Positions 60,209 to 64,000 of a stretch of 64,000 nt of DNA are shown here, one piece after another; the first letter of the stretch is position 1; each line of letters opens with the position of its first letter. The DNA is taken from NCBI RefSeq assembly GCF_021028995.1, contig NZ_JAJJZG010000006.1:110646-174645 (forward strand). Direction: 5' to 3'. The position numbers and the translations under genes are program-made. The notes under the pieces were generated by a model, which did no database searches, had not been told where the DNA came from, and saw only the letters and a list, made by a program, of their open reading frames with translations. Origin of the DNA: Halobacterium sp. KA-4. Its GTDB lineage: Archaea; Halobacteriota; Halobacteria; Halobacteriales; Halobacteriaceae.

Positions 60209-61903
60209 TTACGGGTTCAGGCCCGAGAGCCCGGCGCGAACGAACACGAGCACGGGGATGATTTCGAGGCGGCCGACCCACATGTTGAGCGTGAACATCG
60301 CTTCCGCGAGCGGCGACATCGTCGGGCCCGTGATGCCTGAGGAGAGCCCGACGTTGCCCTGTGCGCTAGCGACCTCGAAGAGCGCGTCGGCGTACCCGAA
60401 CTCGGGGCCGGCGAGGTTCACGAGGACGATGCTGGTGGCGGCGAGCACGAGCAGCCACAGCAGCGAGACGATGGCCGCCTCGCTGAACTCTCGTTCCATT
60501 GACTCGCGGTCGAGCGTCCGGTCGCCGATTCGGGCGGTGACAACGGCGTTCTTCGGCAGGAACACGCGGGAGAACTGCCAGATGATGCCGCGGGCAATCG
60601 TGTACGCGCGGATGATTTTGATGCCGCCGACGGTCGACCCGGCAGCGCCGCCGACGACCATCGCGCCGACGACCATCACTTTCGCGCCGGCCAGCCAGCG
60701 GCCGATGGGTGCGGACTGGAACCCGGTGCAGCTCAGCGCGCTCACCCACTGGAACGTCGAGTCGCGGATGGCGTCCAGTTGCGCCGCGTCGAGCGACGGC
60801 ACGGCGAACGGGAGGAACGACTGTGTCGCGAACGCTCCAGTGGTGGATGAGACGGACAGCACGTTCTGCGCGGAGAGGACGGCGATCCCGAGCGCCAGCA
60901 GGGCGAACAGCCAGCGGGTCTGGAGGTCCGAGACGAGTTCGCCGACCGTCCGGTCCCGGAGTACGACGTAGTGGACCGGGAACGCGATGGCCCCGATAAT
61001 CATAATCGGGAGGAGCGCGGTCTCGACGAGCGGCGAGTTGTAGGTCGCAATCGAGTTGTCGGTGACGGAGAACCCGCCCGTCGTGAGCCCTGTCATCGCG
61101 TGGTTGAGCGCCTGCCACGCGACCTCCCAGAGTTCCAGCGACTGGACGTACTCGCTGTCGCTGTAGCGAATCGCGCCGAACAGCAGGACGAACGATAGCA
61201 CGGTGTAGCCGACGACGAGTTTCCAGACCGTGCGGACGGTGGAGACGACGCTCGGGTGAATCTTCTCCTCGCGGGCCTCGCTCTGGTAGAGCGCGTAACT
61301 CCCGCTGCCGGGCCGAGAGAGAATCGAGACGGTGAGGACGATGACGCCGACGCCGCCGACCCACTGGATGAACGACCGCCACCACTGCAACGCTCGCGGG
61401 AGCGACGGCTCGTGAATCGCCATCGTCAGCCCGCTGCCCGTCCACCCGCTCATGCTCTCGAAGAACGCGTGCAGGGGGTCCCGGAAGTACGCGAGACTTG
61501 ACAGCGTCGTCGTGCCGGCGACGCCGATGGGCTCCCACGTGCTCGTGTCAGTGGCCGCCGGGACGAACGCTTCCATGGCGGCCGGCGGCGTCAGCCACGC
61601 CGTCAGGAAGAACGGGAGCGCGCCGAACGCCGCGACCATCAGCCATCCACCCGCGGCGATGACCATTCCGTGTTTCATCTTCGGGTCCGGCGCGTCCGCG
61701 AACGCGCGGTTCGTCGCCCCACCGATAGCAGCCGTCATGCCCGCCGCGAGGAAGATTGCGAGCGCGGCGTGGAATTCACGGAACCCGAGCGCGACGAGCG
61801 ACGTAATCACCATCAGGCCCGCCTCCATCAACACCAGCGACCCGACGTCGTGCGCGATGATTTGCAGGTCCGTCGGGAGCAGGTCGCCGTTCTGTCGAGT
61901 CAT
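60209..61903 (-). CDS. trkH: Trk potassium uptake system membrane subunit
   Basis: A 564-residue ion-translocating subunit with many helices. Pore-loop signatures are visible: SGWTGSGLTMAIHEPSLPRALQWWRSFIQWVGGVGVIVLTVSIL, MTGLTTGGFSVTDNSIATYNSPLVE, CTGFQSAPIGRWLAGAKVMVVGAMVVGGAAGSTVGGIKIIR and SAQGNVGLSSGITGP, the four P-loops of TrkH. It brings in K+, the main compatible ion of haloarchaea, gated by TrkA. The trkA gene lies directly upstream (1-bp gap). Length is a little above the bacterial norm. Confidence 0.94.
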   Translation of the reverse strand: MTRQNGDLLPTDLQIIAHDVGSLVLMEAGLMVITSLVALGFREFHAALAIFLAAGMTAAIGGATNRAFADAPDPKMKHGMVIAAGGWLMVAAFGALPFFLTAWLTPPAAMEAFVPAATDTSTWEPIGVAGTTTLSSLAYFRDPLHAFFESMSGWTGSGLTMAIHEPSLPRALQWWRSFIQWVGGVGVIVLTVSILSRPGSGSYALYQSEAREEKIHPSVVSTVRTVWKLVVGYTVLSFVLLFGAIRYSDSEYVQSLELWEVAWQALNHAMTGLTTGGFSVTDNSIATYNSPLVETALLPIMIIGAIAFPVHYVVLRDRTVGELVSDLQTRWLFALLALGIAVLSAQNVLSVSSTTGAFATQSFLPFAVPSLDAAQLDAIRDSTFQWVSALSCTGFQSAPIGRWLAGAKVMVVGAMVVGGAAGSTVGGIKIIRAYTIARGIIWQFSRVFLPKNAVVTARIGDRTLDRESMEREFSEAAIVSLLWLLVLAATSIVLVNLAGPEFGYADALFEVASAQGNVGLSSGITGPTMSPLAEAMFTLNMWVGRLEIIPVLVFVRAGLSGLNP

Positions 61904-61904
61904 G

Positions 61905-62588
61905 CTACGAGCGGTCTTCCGTGTGGCCGAAGACGTCGGTTACCTCGGGCGTTGCGCCCTTGCTGGAGTAAACCGTGAGGAGGTCGCCAGCCTCGACGCG
62001 GGTGTTCCCGCGGGGCGTTATCGGTTCGCCCTCGTCGTCGCGCTCGATGGCGACGACGAGCAACTCGCCCTCGAGCAGCCCCTCCTCGTCGGCCTCCCGT
62101 AGCGTCTTCCCCGTAATCGGGGCGTCCGGTTCGACGGTAATCTCGAACACCTCGGCCTCCTCACCGATGCGCATGAAGTCGACGATGGACGGTCGCTTGA
62201 CCGCCCGGTAGAGGTACTCCGCGATGAGGCGCTGGGGGTTTTGCATCGTGTTCACGCCAATCTGCCGGAACAGGTTCATGTGCTCCGGGTTGTGGACGAC
62301 CGAGACGACGTCCGGGACCTCTAGTTCCTGCGCGAGCAGACACACCATCACGTTCGTGGCGTCCTGGTCGGTCGTCGAAATCAGTGCGTCCGCGCGGTCC
62401 GCGCCGGCGTCCTCCAGAGTCTCCTTCGACGTCGCGTCGTCGTTGATGACCAGGCAGTCGTACCGCTGCGACGCCCGCTCCGCGCGCTCCTCGTCGCGCT
62501 CGATGACCACGACCTCGTTGCCACCCTTCGTGGCAATCTCGGTGAGGGGGTCGCCGATGTCACCTGCGCCGACGATGACGATGTACAT
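61905..62588 (-). CDS. trkA: Trk potassium uptake regulator TrkA
   Basis: A 227-residue protein with one RCK-N and one RCK-C domain: MYIVIVGAGDIGDPLTEIATKGGNEVVVIERDEERAE (NAD-binding GAGDIG), CLVINDDATSKETLEDAGADRADALISTTDQDATNVMVCLLAQE, and the C-terminal TGKTLREADEEGLLEGELLVVAIERDDEGEPITPRGNTRVEAGDLLTVYSS. It binds NAD(H) or ATP/ADP and opens TrkH. ATG 62588 (MYIVIVG) is preferred to 62597. It is the first gene of the trkA-trkH pair. Confidence 0.94.
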   Translation of the reverse strand: MYIVIVGAGDIGDPLTEIATKGGNEVVVIERDEERAERASQRYDCLVINDDATSKETLEDAGADRADALISTTDQDATNVMVCLLAQELEVPDVVSVVHNPEHMNLFRQIGVNTMQNPQRLIAEYLYRAVKRPSIVDFMRIGEEAEVFEITVEPDAPITGKTLREADEEGLLEGELLVVAIERDDEGEPITPRGNTRVEAGDLLTVYSSKGATPEVTDVFGHTEDRS

Positions 62589-62984
62589 TAGCGACACGCT
62601 TCAGGGCCGACAACTGAAAGGGTATCGCTCTGTCCGACACGCCGAAATACGTGCCTTGATGGCGGTTACGACTCTTTATGCCGATTTGAGGGCGGAGAAA
62701 CACTCCAAGTGTCGTGTCTCGATGGCGCGCTACGCATCGCGAGACGGGGCGTTCTATATCACCGGGTTCGAAAAACTGGTTCACTCGTCGGTTAGGATAC
62801 CAGCTCGACCTTGAGCGGACGACCGAATATCGAGGTGGCGCAACAAACCGATACGATACGGGCATCGACCTCAAAACCTCGACGAGTCGGAAATATAACA
62901 CCGTCTTACAGCAAATCACCCCTCCAAAGATAGCCTCCACTCACCAACTATCGGAACCCGCGAAATCCCCGCAGTAACGCCCTC

Positions 62985-63051
62985 TTACGCCATATTACAG
63001 CATTCATCCACCCATTACGGCATTTCTAGCGGCATTTCTAGCAGCATTTTT
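62985..63051. repeat. Phased iteron-like cluster
   Basis: TTACGCCATA (62985), TTACAGCATT (62995) and TTACGGCATT (63015) start 10 and 20 bp apart, that is on one face of the helix. The third runs into a 12-bp tandem, GGCATTTCTAGC at 63019-63030 and 63031-63042, with a partial AGCATTTTT after it. Such regular short repeats are usual binding arrays for initiator or partition proteins; no such gene is in the window. Confidence 0.5.
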
Positions 63052-63110
63052 CGAGGATAGACACCCTCTCTCCCGAAGAAACCCAAAAACCGGCTCAGAA
63101 CATACAGCAA

Positions 63111-63167
63111 AGTCCGACTAGTATAGACGGGGGGCACCCCGTCGGAAATCATTCTAGTCTGGCGAGC
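63111..63167 (+). repeat. 57-bp hairpin element, copy 1
   Basis: Runs from AGTCCGACTAG to GGCGAGC. It contains a 7-bp stem GACGGGG/CCCCGTC with a 4-base loop (GGCA), flanked by an outer inverted repeat CCGACTAG and CTAGTCtGG. It matches copy 2 (63874-63930) at 53 of 57 positions with no gap. The left flank ACAGCAAAGTCC also resembles the ACGACAGAGTCC before copy 2. Confidence 0.7.
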
Positions 63168-63788
63168 ACGAGCGATGAATTTGTCCGAATTCTACCAACG
63201 GCATGAGAGGTGGGTCTGATGGTGACTGCCAGTGCGAAAAAATCCGACACGGTGCTATCTATCGTCTTCACATGTCATCAAAGCGGCAACAGCAAGCGAA
63301 ACACTGCGACGCGGTTCAGCACGAATCCTCAAATGGTTCCTCATCACCGATAACCCCTACTCAACCACTTGATTTGGCGGAAACAAGCAACTGGAGACCG
63401 ATCGTAGCGGTCGCACTCGATAGCGTTGATCGGCTACCAGGTGACGCCGACCACGGCTACAGGATTGGGCTAACTCATTTCTCCAAACCAGTAACTGGCT
63501 GATCTAATTTAGGGGTCGAAGGTGTCCAAGACTGGGCCGACAAGCAAGAGACCCGCCGCACCTCGAACGTTGGTTCGCCTAAGGGCCTCCGAGCGCACCG
63601 CCACGAGACAGGATAGCCTCGCCACTCGAGACTGCATCTTCAAGCTCATTGACGGCGACGAATCAATATTCTATCAATGCTTTTCGGCCCCAGCACGCCT
63701 CCAATCGTCAGATGTGGGTATCGGCCGAAAACAAGCAGTAGAGGCGCCAGTTCCGAGTGTTACATCATGTTATGACATAATCCCAGCC

Positions 63789-63811
63789 GTTACGACAGAC
63801 GTTACGACAGA
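63789..63811 (+). repeat. GTTACGACAGA repeats
   Basis: GTTACGACAGA occurs at 63789-63799 and 63801-63811 (12 bp apart) and again at 63864-63874, where its last base begins copy 2 of the 57-bp element. A related ATGTTATGACATAAT palindrome-like stretch lies just before, at about 63767-63781. These could be protein-binding sites linked with the hairpin element. Confidence 0.55.
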
Positions 63812-63873
63812 AACCCGGACTAGAGCACCCAGATATGCGGATTAAGGCAATTCCGGGTGATGTGTTACGACAG

Positions 63874-63930
63874 AGTCCGACTAGTATATACGGGGGATAC
63901 CCCGTCGGAAATCATTCTAGTCGGGCGAGC
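63874..63930 (+). repeat. 57-bp hairpin element, copy 2
   Basis: Same element as at 63111-63167, with four substitutions. The outer inverted repeat is perfect here (CCGACTAG/CTAGTCGG), the inner stem is ACGGGG/CCCCGT with loop GATA. Two CTAG sites lie at the outer arms in both copies. Direct orientation and 763-bp spacing would allow excision of the intervening DNA if these are recombination sites. Confidence 0.7.
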
Positions 63931-64000
63931 GATTGTGGTTGAGTTATTCGAATTCTGGTAATACTGTGCGCAAAGGCGACCGTTGGTAAGTGAGGCGGGG

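Larger units (their letters stand above)
62589..64000. other. AT-rich, repeat-rich terminal region without convincing genes
   Basis: From the trkA start to the window end, base composition falls clearly below the rest, and no frame shows haloarchaeal codon use or a known domain. Plus-strand frames at 63203-63502 and 63522-63845 (99 and 107 residues) have mixed composition and no motif. Instead the region carries phased iteron-like repeats (62985-63051), a 57-bp element twice (63111, 63874), and GTTACGACAGA three times. CTAG, scarce elsewhere by eye, occurs seven times between 63026 and 63920. It could be a replicon control region, island edge or recombination site pair. Confidence 0.6.

Noticed and set aside
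63203..63845. Two plus-strand frames of 99 and 107 residues between the 57-bp repeats
   Set aside because: No domain, no haloarchaeal acidic bias, and they run into the repeat motifs; treated as non-coding unless homologues are found.
63111..63930. Origin recognition boxes (ORB) for Orc1/Cdc6
   Set aside because: The complement TTTCCGACGGGGT recalls the G-rich end of an ORB, but the central TTCCA/GGAAA dyad is missing and no orc gene is in the window. Kept only as one possible meaning of the repeats.
1..64000. CRISPR arrays, insertion sequences, rRNA operon, cobalamin riboswitch
   Set aside because: No regularly spaced direct repeats with unique spacers, no transposase with terminal repeats, no rRNA-like sequence and no B12-box-like structure were seen on reading both strands.

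Overview
The window reads as the chromosome of an extremely halophilic archaeon, most likely Halobacterium or a close relative. The evidence is the high GC content, strongly acidic proteins, many GTG starts with little or no leader, tight ATGA/GTGA overlaps, and archaeal or haloarchaeal gene types: CobY, archaeal CobT, PccX, HMG-CoA synthase, split glycine decarboxylase, and haloarchaeal DUF families. The species is an inference, since no search could be run.

Region 1 (1-13260) is central metabolism and transport. A biotin-protein ligase runs off the left edge. A fused biotin carboxylase/biotin carrier, PccX and the carboxyltransferase PccB follow. Between the ligase and the carboxylase sit a CHAT-type caspase-like protein and a convergent 44-residue membrane peptide. 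Then come two NSS-family Na+ symporters, two small membrane proteins, and succinyl-CoA ligase (sucCD).

Region 2 (13537-17317) holds a zinc-ribbon protein behind a palindromic operator candidate, a solitary DNA methyltransferase that could be a CTAG methylase, tRNA-Val(CAC) with a duplicated 3' fragment, a PduO-type corrinoid adenosyltransferase with a glutaredoxin, a CsaA-like tRNA-binding protein and a winged-helix regulator.

Region 3 (17421-44080) is the core: a nearly complete cobalamin locus of about 26.6 kb in four blocks. The blocks are cbiT-L-F-G-H1-H2-ferredoxin-degenerate LAGLIDADG protein-cbiX-DUF3209-beta-propeller (+); a NicO cobalt/nickel permease with a ChlI-type ATPase (-); cobN-cbiC-cbiE (+); and a small CbiX (-) divergent from cobT-cbiA-cobA-cbiP-HAD-cbiB-cobS-cobY-cobD-cbiZ (+). 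The early ring enzymes are of the cobalt-early type, yet an aerobic-type CobN chelatase is present too. I see no cbiD, cbiJ or alpha-ribazole phosphatase, while several conserved-looking genes have no assigned job. Related palindromic elements lie at three of the cobalamin promoters.

Region 4 (44176-62588) carries a zinc ribbon, a DUF5805/tyrosine recombinase pair, a MarR-like gene with an apparent frameshift at its start, NikR, the glycine cleavage system (T, H, PA, PB), NYN and TatD proteins, DUF2150, a pilin-like exported protein, HMG-CoA synthase, an XRE regulator with a nested palindrome upstream, and TrkH/TrkA potassium uptake.

Region 5 (62589-64000) is AT-richer, has no convincing gene, and is full of short repeats: a phased iteron-like cluster, an 11-bp motif three times, and two 57-bp copies (53 identical) of a hairpin-forming element 763 bp apart. 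It also holds seven CTAG sites in about 900 bp. It could be an island edge, a replicon control region or a recombination-site pair.
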